32,498 bases of DNA from Pseudomonas tehranensis (GTDB lineage: Bacteria; Pseudomonadota; Gammaproteobacteria; Pseudomonadales; Pseudomonadaceae), in the NCBI RefSeq assembly GCF_014268615.1, contig NZ_JABWQV010000036.1, positions 1 through 32,498 of the forward strand, in the 5' to 3' direction. The number at the start of each line of letters is the position of its first letter. Positions within the stretch are counted from its first letter, which is position 1. Positions 17,337-25,032 of the stretch are shown piece by piece. The position numbers and the translations under genes were made by a program. The notes beneath the pieces are model-generated. The model was not told the DNA's origin. It worked only from the letters and a program-made list of their open reading frames with translations, and ran no database searches.

Positions 17337-17672
17337 TCAGGGTTTGCGCACACTTTTGGCCAGCTTGATGAGCGGCAGCAGGGTCGTTGCCAGCCGGATC
17401 AGTCCCGCCAGGCTGCTGGTGCGGCCGCTGCGGGTCCGTTTGCCGGTGAGAAAACCGAGCAAGGACACCGCCGCCACGCCCCAGAGCGGCGCGTGCTTGA
17501 TGCCGAAGCCCTCGTGCCAACTCTGTGTGAAACCGCGCACCCGTTGCAGAGGTTGCAGCAGTTGGCGGGTTTCCTGGCGGATTTCCTGTCGGTGCATTTC
17601 CATGCGCAGACGTACCAACGCCTTGCGCATTTCCTGTCGTGTCCGGGCTTGAGGAATATCAGGCAGACTCAT
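17337..17672 (-). CDS. Small YqjK-like membrane protein
   Basis: An 111-residue protein with an arginine/glutamine-rich, helical N-terminal half (about 10-45), one hydrophobic segment (about 64-78, PLWGVAAVSLLGFL), and a basic C-terminus. Its start overlaps the stop of the holin-like gene (ATGA). Sequence similarity to E. coli YqjK is low, but position after DUF883 and YqjE-like genes, size and layout agree. Function is unknown; the family is thought to act at the inner membrane. Confidence 0.75.
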   Translation of the reverse strand: MSLPDIPQARTRQEMRKALVRLRMEMHRQEIRQETRQLLQPLQRVRGFTQSWHEGFGIKHAPLWGVAAVSLLGFLTGKRTRSGRTSSLAGLIRLATTLLPLIKLAKSVRKP

Positions 17673-18061
17673 GGCAACAGGCGCTCCCGGTCGTTGGCCA
17701 ATTCTTCCAGAGTGGCATGGAAGGGTGAGGACTCATCATAGATCGCTGCCTTGAGTCGCAGACCGCAGAACAGGGCGGCCAGCAGATAAAACAGACACAG
17801 GCCAATAATTCCCGCCAGACGATAGGTATCCCATACCAGGATCAGTACCAGCGCCGACAGCCCGACCAGCAGCAACAGCGCAAACACCAGCGCCAGCCCT
17901 GCGAACAACAACAGGCTGACTGTGCGTGCCTTCTGTTCCTGCAATTCGATGCCGAACAATTCGACATGGCTGTGCAGTAATCCGAGAAACGCTGCGCCCA
18001 GGCGGCGTGCTGTAGGTTGTGTGCCCGCTTCGGACGAGCCGGATTCGTCAATGCCCATCAT
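17669..18061 (-). CDS. YqjE/holin-like (DUF1469) membrane protein
   Basis: A 130-residue protein with an N-terminal amphipathic helix (RRLGAAFLGLLHSHVELFGIELQEQKAR) and two long membrane segments (about 48-72 and 78-102), the layout of the YqjE / phage-holin superfamily III family. The ATG at 18061 overlaps the stop of the preceding gene (TAATG); a second ATG follows directly at 18058. The frame is open 22 codons upstream, but that part lies inside the DUF883 gene. It is the middle gene of a tightly packed three-gene operon. Confidence 0.82.
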   Translation of the reverse strand: MMGIDESGSSEAGTQPTARRLGAAFLGLLHSHVELFGIELQEQKARTVSLLLFAGLALVFALLLLVGLSALVLILVWDTYRLAGIIGLCLFYLLAALFCGLRLKAAIYDESSPFHATLEELANDRERLLP

Positions 18062-18375
18062 TAGCGCCGTGTCGCCAGCAGGCCGATCAGAAAGCCCACG
18101 CCCGCGGCGATGCCGACGGATTGCCAAGGATTGGCCTGAACATATTCCTCGGTGGCGATCACCGCCGCCTGGCCGCGCTCACGCACTGAGTCTTCGGTCA
18201 ACTTCAGGGTCTCGCGGGCGCGCAGGAGGGTTTCATGGATCTGACTGCGCAGTTCATCGGCCTGGTCGCCAGCCAGTGTCGCGGTGTGATCCAACAGCCG
18301 TTCGGTGTCGCTGACCAGCGTCTGAAAATCTTCCATCAGGATTTCTTGAGCAGTCTTTGCCTGGGTTCTGGCCAT
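18061..18375 (-). CDS. DUF883 (ElaB/YqjD-type) C-tail membrane protein
   Basis: A 104-residue protein of the ElaB/YqjD/YgaM family. Residues 10-65 are a charged helix, and the tail NPWQSVGIAAGVGFLIGLLATRR is the typical glycine-zipper membrane anchor ending in arginines. E. coli YqjD binds stationary-phase ribosomes through its N-terminus and holds them at the membrane; that role is inferred here from family only. The ATG at 18375 has GGAG 7 bases upstream. First gene of the operon. Confidence 0.9.
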   Translation of the reverse strand: MARTQAKTAQEILMEDFQTLVSDTERLLDHTATLAGDQADELRSQIHETLLRARETLKLTEDSVRERGQAAVIATEEYVQANPWQSVGIAAGVGFLIGLLATRR

Positions 18376-18394
18376 GGGGGAATCTCCGTAAGTG

Positions 18395-18436
18395 ACGTCT
18401 GAAGCGTTCGAGTATGAGCCATACCGGAAGGTTCAG
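18395..18436 (-). promoter_or_regulatory. Weak AlgU-like promoter candidate for the DUF883 operon
   Basis: On the minus strand GAACCT is followed after 17 bases by TCGAA, a partial match to the AlgU consensus GAACTT-N16/17-TCTGA. The spacer contains GTATG-GCT-CATAC, a short perfect inverted repeat. The match is imperfect, so this is only a candidate. Confidence 0.28.
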
Positions 18437-18446
18437 TGAAACTGAC

Positions 18447-18462
18447 TGGTACAACTTTTGCT
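18447..18462 (+). promoter_or_regulatory. Sigma-54 (-24/-12) promoter candidate for amt
   Basis: TGGTACAACTTTTGCT matches the sigma-54 consensus TGGCAC-N5-TTGCW at all but one key base, with the required 10 bases between GG and GC. It lies about 245 bases before the amt start. I found no clear NtrC site upstream. The rest of the 18376-18705 spacer shows nothing else I can name. Confidence 0.5.
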
Positions 18463-18705
18463 CAGGGTTTTGCCATGTACTGGTGCGACCCCCTGCGCCT
18501 GTGCGCTGAAGCTGGGCGTCAGCCCGTAAAACCTTAACCCAGAAAATCAGAATCCGCGAAGCACTCCCAGCGGAACACCGCCTTGTCGGTTTTTGTGCAC
18601 TCATTCGGTTCATCGATTCTTCGAGGCGATGTTTCGACTTGGTGCGCGGGCAGGGCGAATGAACTGGTTTGGTGCTTTTCTCAACTTTTCAGGTCTGCCA
18701 ACACC

Positions 18706-19914
18706 ATGGAAAATATTCAAAGCGCTGTGGGCACTCTGGTCCACAGCTCCAACACGCTGTTCATTTTGCTCGGTGCGGTCATGGTTCTGGCGATGCACGC
18801 CGGTTTCGCCTTCCTTGAAGTGGGGACCGTCCGCCAGAAGAATCAGGTCAATGCTCTGTCGAAAATCCTCAGTGATTTCGCCGTCTCCACTCTGGCCTAT
18901 TTCTTCGTGGGCTACTGGGTTTCCTACGGCGTGACCTTCCTGCAACCTGCTGCGGTGCTCAACGTCGATCACGGTTACAGCCTGGTGAAGTTTTTCTTCC
19001 TGTTGACATTCGCCGCCGCGATCCCAGCGATCATTTCCGGCGGTATTGCCGAGCGTGCCCGATTTGCGCCTCAGTTGTGTGCCACGGTGTTGATCGTCGC
19101 GTTTGTGTATCCATTCTTCGAAGGCGTGGTCTGGAACGGCAATTTCGGCCTGCAGGCTTCGTTGCAGGCCCAGTTCGGCGCTGGCTTCCATGATTTTGCC
19201 GGCTCGGTGGTCGTGCATGCCATGGGCGGATGGCTGGCGCTGGCGGCCGTGCTCTTGCTGGGGCCGCGTAACGGCCGTTACCGGGACGGTCGCCTGGTGG
19301 CGTTCGCGCCATCGAGTATTCCTTTCCTGGCCTTGGGGTCGTGGATCCTGATTGTCGGCTGGTTCGGCTTCAACGTGATGAGCGCCCAGACGCTGCCGGC
19401 GGTGAGCGGGCTGGTGGCGATCAATTCATTGATGGCCATGGTCGGCGGGACTGTGGCGGCGTTGGTCGTCGGACGCAATGACCCCGGCTTTCTGCACAAC
19501 GGTCCGTTGGCCGGGCTGGTAGCGATCTGTGCCGGTTCGGACCTGATGCACCCGATCGGCGCACTCGTGACCGGAGCGATCGCCGGTGCCTTGTTTGTCT
19601 GGTTTTTCACCGCCGCCCAGGGCAAATGGAAGATCGACGATGTGCTCGGTGTCTGGCCGCTCCACGGGTTGTGTGGGGTCTGGGGCGGCATTGCTTGCGG
19701 CATCTTCGGTCAGAGTGCTCTGGGCGGCCTGGGCGGGGTCAGTTTGATCAGCCAGCTGATCGGCACCACGCTGGGCGTTGTCGTTGCCCTGTGCGGCGGG
19801 TTCGCGGTCTATGGTGCGATCAAGGCTGTGGTGGGACTGCGGCTGACTCAGGAGCAGGAGTATTACGGCGCCGACCTTTCGATCCACAAGATTGGCGCGG
19901 TCAGTCAGGACTGA
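18706..19914 (+). CDS. amt: Amt-family ammonium channel
   Basis: A 402-residue polytopic ammonium transporter with about 11 membrane segments. The conserved pore histidines are His171 (VVVHAMGGW) and His320 (WPLHGLCGVWGG). The N-terminal signature GFAFLEVGTVRQKNQVNAL differs from the enterobacterial AmtB form and places it in another Amt branch. The start at 18706 is chosen since MENIQSAVGTLVHSSNTLF begins the family match; AGG lies about 12 bases upstream, so the ribosome site is weak. There is no glnK beside it, unlike the usual glnK-amtB pair. It converges on the Kef-type gene with only two bases between the stop codons. Confidence 0.93.
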   Translation: MENIQSAVGTLVHSSNTLFILLGAVMVLAMHAGFAFLEVGTVRQKNQVNALSKILSDFAVSTLAYFFVGYWVSYGVTFLQPAAVLNVDHGYSLVKFFFLLTFAAAIPAIISGGIAERARFAPQLCATVLIVAFVYPFFEGVVWNGNFGLQASLQAQFGAGFHDFAGSVVVHAMGGWLALAAVLLLGPRNGRYRDGRLVAFAPSSIPFLALGSWILIVGWFGFNVMSAQTLPAVSGLVAINSLMAMVGGTVAALVVGRNDPGFLHNGPLAGLVAICAGSDLMHPIGALVTGAIAGALFVWFFTAAQGKWKIDDVLGVWPLHGLCGVWGGIACGIFGQSALGGLGGVSLISQLIGTTLGVVVALCGGFAVYGAIKAVVGLRLTQEQEYYGADLSIHKIGAVSQD

Positions 19915-19916
19915 TC

Positions 19917-21629
19917 CTAAGGCTCTTTGTCCTGATTCCCAGGATAAAAGCCGTGTAGCAAGCGATAGCGGTCGTGGCGGACCTGATCCACATGCTGCTG
20001 GACCTGCTGGTTCGGCAGCCCGAGCATGATCAGGGCGTGGGAGGCCAGCATCAGGCTTGACTCCAGCAGCTCGGGGACCACTTCGCTGGCCCCGGCAGCC
20101 TGCAACTCCGCCAATTGGCTGTCATCGCGGGTGCGTACCAGAATCGGCACCTGCGGATTGAGCCGGCGGGCTTCCTTGAGCACGCTGATGGCGATGTCGG
20201 TTTTGTCCACGGCGATCACCAACAGTTTGGCGCGACTCAGCCCGACGGCGGTCAGGAGGTCACCCCGGCGTGAATCTCCATAGTGCACGCAGCTTTCCCC
20301 GACGCTGGCTTCCTGAATGATGACCGGATCGTCGTCCAGGGCCACGAAGGCCTGGTGTTCCCTGCGCAGAAACCTCCCGATTGACTGGCCGACACGGCCA
20401 TACCCGCAAATGACCACATGCCCCGACAAATCGGCATTGAGTGCGCTTATCTGGTCCAGCTGTGCCTCTTCGTTGGGTTTGCGGTGCAGGCGGGCAGCAA
20501 TGCGCGGCGCGGCACGCAGCAGCAGTGGCGTCAGCAGCATCGAGCAGAAGGTCGCTGCCAGTAGCAGGCCGCTGATGTCGGCGGGCATGAGGCGGTTCTG
20601 CTGCATCAGTGCCATCAGGGCAAAACAGAATTCGCCGCCCTGGGCCAGGGCCAGACCACTGCGCCAGGAGGTTTCGCCGTCGTCCCCTTGCCACTTCACC
20701 AGCACTGCGACCACACAGCCTTTGAGAAGCATCAATCCCAGGGTCAACCCGAGGATCAGCAAGCCGTCCTCCACAAACAACTGCAGATCGATCAGCATGC
20801 CGATGCTGACGAAAAACAGCCCCAGCAGAATGTCGCGGAACGGCCGTATGTCGGCCTCGATCTGATGTCGGTAGTGGCTTTCCCCTAACAACATGCCCGC
20901 CAGAAACGCCCCAAGCGCCGGTGACAGACCCAGCAGATGGGTCAGCCACGCTGTCAGCAATACGATCACCAGGGCCAGCAGCACGAACAGCTCTGCGGAG
21001 CGGGATTCGGCCACTTCATGGAACAGCCGTGGCAGCAGCAGACGACTGGCCAGCAGTAAACCGCCGAACAGCACCAGGGTCTTGCCCAGGGTCAGGGGCA
21101 ACGCCCAGTACCATGGTTGCTCGCTGCTGCCGGCGAACACGGGGACGAGGGTCAACAGCAACACCGCGACGACATCCTGAAACAGCAGCACACCGATTGC
21201 GTTCTGGCCATGGCTGCTGAATATTTCCCCCAGGCTGGTCAGCTCCTTGCTGACAATCGCGGTGGATGACAAGGCCAGCCCGGCGCCGAGCAGCATGGCC
21301 GCGACAGGTGGGGCGCCGAAGAGCAGCAGCAGGCTGCCCAGCAGTATCCCTGAGCACAGCACCTGCAGGCTGCCAAGGCCGAACACGACCCTGCGCAGTT
21401 CGATCATCTTCGCCAGGGAGAACTCCAGCCCCAGCGAGAACAACAGGAAAACCACCCCGAGCTCGGCCAGGTCTGGCAGTTCTTCGCTGTCGTTCACCCA
21501 GTCCAGGGCGGTGGGGCCGACTGCCAACCCGACACACAGATAACCCAGTACCGGTGGCAGGCGCAGGCGCCTGAACAGGGCGATGACCACCAGGGACGAG
21601 GCAAGAATGATCAGCAGATTGGCAAACAA
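19917..21629 (-). CDS. CPA2 (Kef-type) cation:proton antiporter with RCK domain
   Basis: A 570-residue protein: an N-terminal Na+/H+ exchanger domain of about 12 membrane segments (1-380) and a C-terminal TrkA-N/RCK domain beginning GHVVICGYGRVGQSIGRFL (about 400-520) that binds a nucleotide. Members move K+ or Na+ against H+ and are often gated by glutathione adducts or NADH. No ancillary KefF/KefG flavoprotein gene is adjacent. The start is TTG at 21629, with GGAG 6 bases upstream and the family N-terminus LFANLLIILASSLVVIALFR; the frame is open 28 codons upstream without membrane-protein character. Substrate cannot be told from sequence. Confidence 0.88.
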   Translation of the reverse strand: MFANLLIILASSLVVIALFRRLRLPPVLGYLCVGLAVGPTALDWVNDSEELPDLAELGVVFLLFSLGLEFSLAKMIELRRVVFGLGSLQVLCSGILLGSLLLLFGAPPVAAMLLGAGLALSSTAIVSKELTSLGEIFSSHGQNAIGVLLFQDVVAVLLLTLVPVFAGSSEQPWYWALPLTLGKTLVLFGGLLLASRLLLPRLFHEVAESRSAELFVLLALVIVLLTAWLTHLLGLSPALGAFLAGMLLGESHYRHQIEADIRPFRDILLGLFFVSIGMLIDLQLFVEDGLLILGLTLGLMLLKGCVVAVLVKWQGDDGETSWRSGLALAQGGEFCFALMALMQQNRLMPADISGLLLAATFCSMLLTPLLLRAAPRIAARLHRKPNEEAQLDQISALNADLSGHVVICGYGRVGQSIGRFLRREHQAFVALDDDPVIIQEASVGESCVHYGDSRRGDLLTAVGLSRAKLLVIAVDKTDIAISVLKEARRLNPQVPILVRTRDDSQLAELQAAGASEVVPELLESSLMLASHALIMLGLPNQQVQQHVDQVRHDRYRLLHGFYPGNQDKEP

Positions 21630-21762
21630 GGGGTACTCCGATTCAAGGTTTGCGCCACACAGCGTAGAAGGAAAAAAAGCGCCGGGCAGTGCCGGAAAAG
21701 TATTGGCGCTCAAAGATTTGCATCAGCGTTTTACCGAAGCACCGGGCATCATATTACCCGGC

Positions 21763-21791
21763 TCGACGGTTTCGCGGAGGGGGCCTAGAAT
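21763..21791 (+). promoter_or_regulatory. Putative sigma-70 promoter for the glutaredoxin-like gene
   Basis: TCGACG (21763-21768) and TAGAAT (21786-21791) are 17 bases apart and lie about 30 bases before the start codon at 21822. Confidence 0.45.
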
Positions 21792-21821
21792 GACCATCTC
21801 TTTTTTGTGGGTCTACCTGCC

Positions 21822-22061
21822 ATGCCTCCTGAATGCCAGTTGTTCGGCACCCTGGGTTGTCATCTTTGTGAAGTTGCCGAAGGTGTGTTGATGTCTTTCG
21901 TCGAGCATGGATTGTTGGTGGAACTGGTGGATATCGCCGAGAGCGAGGACTTGTCCGAACGTTATGGGCTGCGAATCCCGGTCCTGCGCCGGATCGATAC
22001 TGGCGCGGAACTGGATTGGCCTTTCGACGATGCTGATAAGGTGGCCGCTTTCCTGAGTTGA
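21822..22061 (+). CDS. Glutaredoxin-like (DUF836) small thiol protein
   Basis: A 79-residue single-domain thioredoxin-fold protein with the CxxC motif in FGTLGCHLCEVAEG near the N-terminus and the cis-proline region YGLRIPVLRR. This is the DUF836 glutaredoxin-like family, whose partner and substrate are not defined. The ATG at 21822 fits the domain start; a GTG at 21807 is an alternative. The next gene has its own LexA-controlled promoter starting about 60 bases after this stop codon. Confidence 0.85.
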   Translation: MPPECQLFGTLGCHLCEVAEGVLMSFVEHGLLVELVDIAESEDLSERYGLRIPVLRRIDTGAELDWPFDDADKVAAFLS

Positions 22062-22119
22062 ACCCTGCCATACGTCGATTCCAGGCACTGTCATTGGCGA
22101 AAATTTCCTTCTTCGGTTA

Positions 22120-22135
22120 CTGTATGTCCATACAG
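22120..22135 (+). promoter_or_regulatory. LexA (SOS) box
   Basis: CTGTATGTCCATACAG is a CTG-N10-CAG site with perfect 7-bp arms, equal to the LexA consensus of gamma-proteobacteria in all outer positions. A TTGGCG at 22094-22099 lies 18 bases before TACTGT, so the box would cover the -10 region. It is 18 bases upstream of the TTG start chosen for the next gene. Confidence 0.8.
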
Positions 22136-22153
22136 CTATCTGGAGTGCGTCCC

Positions 22154-22474
22154 TTGGTCAATGTCGAACAACTGAAAAACAGCGTGAACAGGATGTCCGT
22201 GGACGTTGTGCGCGAGGCGGTCCAGGAGTTGCGCCTGGACGGGCTGGTCACCGAAGGCAAGACGCCCTTCAACAAACTGCATTTCAACACCTGCTTCGCC
22301 GAGATCGAAGCATTGTTCCAGCGTGCCGGCTACCACAAGCAACTGGATGTGGTGGGTTACCAGGGCTTGTTGTATGCGTTGTACGATCCGGGTCGCTGGG
22401 AGGCGGTGGAAGTGCTGCGCTGGTTGAAAGAGTTCACCGAAGCGGCAGCAAAGACGACGTCGATCCCGGCGTGA
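22154..22474 (+). CDS. SOS-controlled small protein of unknown function
   Basis: A 106-residue protein I cannot assign to a characterised family, though it looks like a conserved Pseudomonas protein. Predicted content is mostly helical: an N-terminal helix (VNVEQLKNSVNRMSVDVVREAVQEL), a short basic turn, a middle part with HFNTCFAEIEALFQRAGYHKQLDVVGYQGLLYALYDPGRWEAVEVLRWLKEF, and no membrane segment or signal peptide. TTG at 22154 is chosen because GGAG lies 8 bases upstream; an ATG at 22124 lies inside the LexA box and would not be on the regulated transcript. The LexA box is the only functional clue and points to DNA-damage response. Confidence 0.75.
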   Translation: MVNVEQLKNSVNRMSVDVVREAVQELRLDGLVTEGKTPFNKLHFNTCFAEIEALFQRAGYHKQLDVVGYQGLLYALYDPGRWEAVEVLRWLKEFTEAAAKTTSIPA

Positions 22475-22544
22475 AGCAATCATTGCTGGGCTGACTTGCG
22501 CGGCTGACGGATAATGCCACCCTGCCAGAAGATTAGAGTTTCCA

Positions 22545-23435
22545 ATGTCCCGGTCATCGTTTTGCGCCGCTCACCATCAGGCCAGCACCTTGTATCTTCC
22601 GCCCGGCTCCTGGCAGACGGTGCTGGAGTGCCTGTGCGAGCATTTCAGCACCATCAGTCGCGAGCAGTGGCTGGACCGGATCATCCGGGGCCGGGTATTG
22701 GACGGAGAGGGCAAGGCCATTGCCGCCGACCTGCCATATCGGGAAGGCCTGCGCATCCACTACTTTCGTGAGGTGCCTGACGAGAAGCCGATCCCGGTCG
22801 TGGAATCGATTCTGTATGCCGACGAACATCTGGTGGTAGCGGACAAGCCGCATTTTCTGCCTGTCACGCCAGCCGGCGAGTATGTCGAGCAGACGCTGTT
22901 GCGACGTCTGATCCGACGTCTGGACAATCCCCATCTGGTGCCCTTGCACCGTATCGACCGGCATACGGCCGGGCTGGTGTTGTTTTCAGCCAACCCACAG
23001 ACCCGTTCGGCTTATCAGTCGCTGTTTCCAACGCGCAAAATCGAGAAGCGCTACCAGGCCATAGCCCCTGCGTTACCTCAGATGACCTTCCCTCGGGTGC
23101 ATAAGAGCCGAATGATCGATGGCGAGCCGTTCTTCCGGATGCAGGAAGGGCCGGGCGCGCCCAATACCGAAACGGCCATCGAAGTCCTGGAAAAAAACGG
23201 TGAGTTGTGGCGCTACGGTCTGTCTCCGGTCACGGGCAAGAAGCACCAGTTGCGAGTGCATATGAATGCCCTCGGGGCGGCTATCTGTAACGATCCGTTC
23301 TACCCGGACGTGCTGCGGGACGTGGAGGACGATTACGCCAACCCGCTCAAGCTGCTGGCCCAGGGGTTGAGTTTCGTCGATCCTGTCACTGGCCAGGAAC
23401 GTGTATTTCAAAGTGATATCAGTTTGCAGTGGTAA
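22545..23435 (+). CDS. RluA-family pseudouridine synthase
   Basis: A 296-residue RNA-uridine isomerase of the RluA family. The catalytic motif is HRIDRHTAGLVLFS with the nucleophilic aspartate, preceded by ILYADEHLVVADKPHFLPVTP and followed by KHQLRVHMNALGAAICNDPFYP. An N-terminal S4-like stretch (REQWLDRIIRGRVLDGEG) may bind RNA. The target uridine is not evident; it is not an obvious RluA, RluC or RluD by the parts I recognise. The ATG at 22545 has a modest GAG upstream. A terminator follows at 23462. Confidence 0.9.
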   Translation: MSRSSFCAAHHQASTLYLPPGSWQTVLECLCEHFSTISREQWLDRIIRGRVLDGEGKAIAADLPYREGLRIHYFREVPDEKPIPVVESILYADEHLVVADKPHFLPVTPAGEYVEQTLLRRLIRRLDNPHLVPLHRIDRHTAGLVLFSANPQTRSAYQSLFPTRKIEKRYQAIAPALPQMTFPRVHKSRMIDGEPFFRMQEGPGAPNTETAIEVLEKNGELWRYGLSPVTGKKHQLRVHMNALGAAICNDPFYPDVLRDVEDDYANPLKLLAQGLSFVDPVTGQERVFQSDISLQW

Positions 23436-23461
23436 TCGGGCTGACTTTCGAACAGGCATCA

Positions 23462-23488
23462 AAAAGCCCGCAAATATCGCGGGCTTTT
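23462..23488. terminator. Bidirectional Rho-independent terminator
   Basis: GCCCGC (23466-23471) pairs with GCGGGC (23479-23484), with AAAAA before and TTTT after. It lies between the convergent pseudouridine synthase and lipoprotein genes and serves both. Confidence 0.88.
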
Positions 23489-23513
23489 CTGTATCTGGCT
23501 GTGGCGTTAAAAA

Positions 23514-23735
23514 TTACAGGTCTTTAACGGTACGAACCTGATCCTTGTTCACGCGAGTCTCTTTACCGTCCAGTTGCTCGAATTCGTAGAAGCCGGTGTC
23601 TTCATCGTACTCGGGGGTGTCGACGGCCTGGATTTCGCGACCGTCATTCAAGGTAATCACTGTTGGCGATGCGCACCCGGCGAGAGTGGCGAGGCCCAGT
23701 GCGAGCATGAAAGTGGCGAGGGTCCGTTGAGTCAT
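23514..23735 (-). CDS. YgdI/YgdR-family (DUF903) lipoprotein
   Basis: A 73-residue lipoprotein. The signal peptide ends in the lipobox LAGC with lipidated Cys21, and the mature part (TVITLNDGREIQAVDTPEYDEDTGFYEFEQLDGKETRVNKDQV) is the small SH3-like DUF903 fold. Its function is unknown. The ATG has GGAG upstream, and a textbook AlgU promoter precedes it by about 30-65 bases, so it should belong to the envelope-stress regulon. Confidence 0.92.
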   Translation of the reverse strand: MTQRTLATFMLALGLATLAGCASPTVITLNDGREIQAVDTPEYDEDTGFYEFEQLDGKETRVNKDQVRTVKDL

Positions 23736-23774
23736 GGTGTTTCTCCGAAATAGGATTCTTCAAGTTACTGACCT

Positions 23775-23801
23775 TCAGACGTATACATCGCGCGCAAGTT
23801 C
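23775..23801 (-). promoter_or_regulatory. AlgU (sigma-22/RpoE) promoter
   Basis: On the minus strand GAACTT (23801-23796), 16 bases, then TCTGA (23779-23775): an exact match to the AlgU consensus GAACTT-N16/17-TCTGA. Transcription would start near 23768, giving a leader of about 33 bases to the lipoprotein gene. Confidence 0.8.
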
Positions 23802-23811
23802 CTGGCTAGTG

Positions 23812-24414
23812 TCAATCTGACACACCTTTGTGGCCGCCGAGCAGTTCCGGCGTGTTCAGATTTGCCAGGCGGATATCGTTGGCAGGGCATTGCAGTGCAA
23901 CCGCATGCAGCGCCCGCATGATGCGCCCCGGGCTGCGTTCGCCTTCGCTCCAGGCCTGTTCGAAGGCCGGGGCCAGAGCTACAGGAATGACGCACAGCAG
24001 CGGTTCCCAGTGTTCACCGTGACGTACCATCAGGGGTTTGTCGGGATGCAGGCTTGCCTCGCTGAGCATGCTGTCAAGCAGGCTGGAGTCGATTTTCGGT
24101 ACATCGCACGGCAGCACCAACAGAGACGGGTATCGTGCCACCTTGAGGCCTGCCCGGATGCCTGCCAATGGGCCGGGGAAGCCCCCTTCATCGTCATGCA
24201 CCAATTGATCGGCATACAGCGCATAGCGTTCCGGGTTGCGGTTGCAGGAGATAATCAGGTCGTCGCTCAGTGCTCGGGTCCGTCTATGCAGATGGGCGAT
24301 CAATGGTTCGCCCTGCCACTCCACCAGGCCTTTGTCCTGCCCGCCCATGCGTTGTCCGCGCCCACCCGCCAGCAGCAGGATGGAGCATGATGGCGAGGAA
24401 GTGTTCGAGGTCAT
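23812..24414 (-). CDS. mobA: MobA, molybdenum cofactor guanylyltransferase
   Basis: MobA joins GMP from GTP to molybdopterin, forming the MGD cofactor used by nitrate reductase and related enzymes. The 200-residue product shows the nucleotidyltransferase loop [17 protein letters not shown], the base-binding [17 protein letters not shown] with FPGPLAGI, and the metal site LPCDVPKI. The ATG at 24414 has GGAG 7 bases upstream and is preferred to a start five codons earlier. It is divergent from moaB-moeA across 78 bases, a common arrangement. Confidence 0.95.
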   Translation of the reverse strand: MTSNTSSPSCSILLLAGGRGQRMGGQDKGLVEWQGEPLIAHLHRRTRALSDDLIISCNRNPERYALYADQLVHDDEGGFPGPLAGIRAGLKVARYPSLLVLPCDVPKIDSSLLDSMLSEASLHPDKPLMVRHGEHWEPLLCVIPVALAPAFEQAWSEGERSPGRIMRALHAVALQCPANDIRLANLNTPELLGGHKGVSD

Positions 24415-24451
24415 GGCGTATCTCCGCACAGGCGAAAAAATGAAGCGCTGT

Positions 24452-24459
24452 GATATAAC
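24452..24459 (+). promoter_or_regulatory. Extended -10 promoter candidate for moaB
   Basis: TG followed one base later by TATAAC (24454-24459) is an extended -10 element about 34 bases before the moaB start; no good -35 box is seen at 17 bases. Confidence 0.35.
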
Positions 24460-24492
24460 ACCGGGCTGTTTCCTCTACAACTGGACGAGCCT

Positions 24493-25032
24493 ATGAAAGC
24501 CAAGGCTGATGTACCTTTCGTGCCGCTCAATATCGCGGTGCTGACAGTCAGTGATACTCGCACCCTCGAAACCGATACATCCGGGCAGGTCTTTGTCGAT
24601 CGACTCACGGCGGCCGGTCACAACCTGGCGGCGCGGGTTCTGCTCAAAGATGATTTGTACAAGATCCGCGCGCAAGTCGCGAACTGGATCGCCGAGGACG
24701 TGGTGCAAGTGGTGCTGATTACGGGCGGCACCGGTTTCACGGGGCGCGATAGCACTCCGGAAGCCGTCGCGTGCCTGCTGGACAAGCAGGTCGACGGCTT
24801 CGGTGAATTGTTTCGCCAAATATCGGTGGCGGACATAGGCACTTCCACCGTCCAGTCTCGGGCGCTGGCAGGTCTGGCCAATGGCACGCTGGTTTGTTGC
24901 CTGCCTGGCTCAACCAACGCGGTGCGCACTGGCTGGGACGGGATACTGGCCGAGCAACTGGATGCGCGGCATCGTCCATGTAACTTCGTGGCCCATCTGA
25001 AACAGGCAGCGCCTTGTGAATCCCGTGGGTAA
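24493..25032 (+). CDS. moaB: MoaB, molybdopterin biosynthesis protein
   Basis: A 179-residue MoaB/MogA-fold protein involved in adenylating molybdopterin before metal insertion. Motifs are LTVSDTRTLETDTSGQ, LITGGTGFTGRDSTPEA and the pterin-binding LPGSTNAVRTGWDGIL. The ATG at 24493 is supported by a GGACGAG stretch upstream. It overlaps moeA by 17 bases in another frame, so the pair is one transcript. Confidence 0.95.
   Translation: MKAKADVPFVPLNIAVLTVSDTRTLETDTSGQVFVDRLTAAGHNLAARVLLKDDLYKIRAQVANWIAEDVVQVVLITGGTGFTGRDSTPEAVACLLDKQVDGFGELFRQISVADIGTSTVQSRALAGLANGTLVCCLPGSTNAVRTGWDGILAEQLDARHRPCNFVAHLKQAAPCESRG

Noticed and set aside
22058..22153. Upstream extension of the SOS gene from TTG 22058 or ATG 22124
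   Set aside because: Both would begin before or inside the LexA box and the probable promoter, so they would not be on the regulated mRNA.
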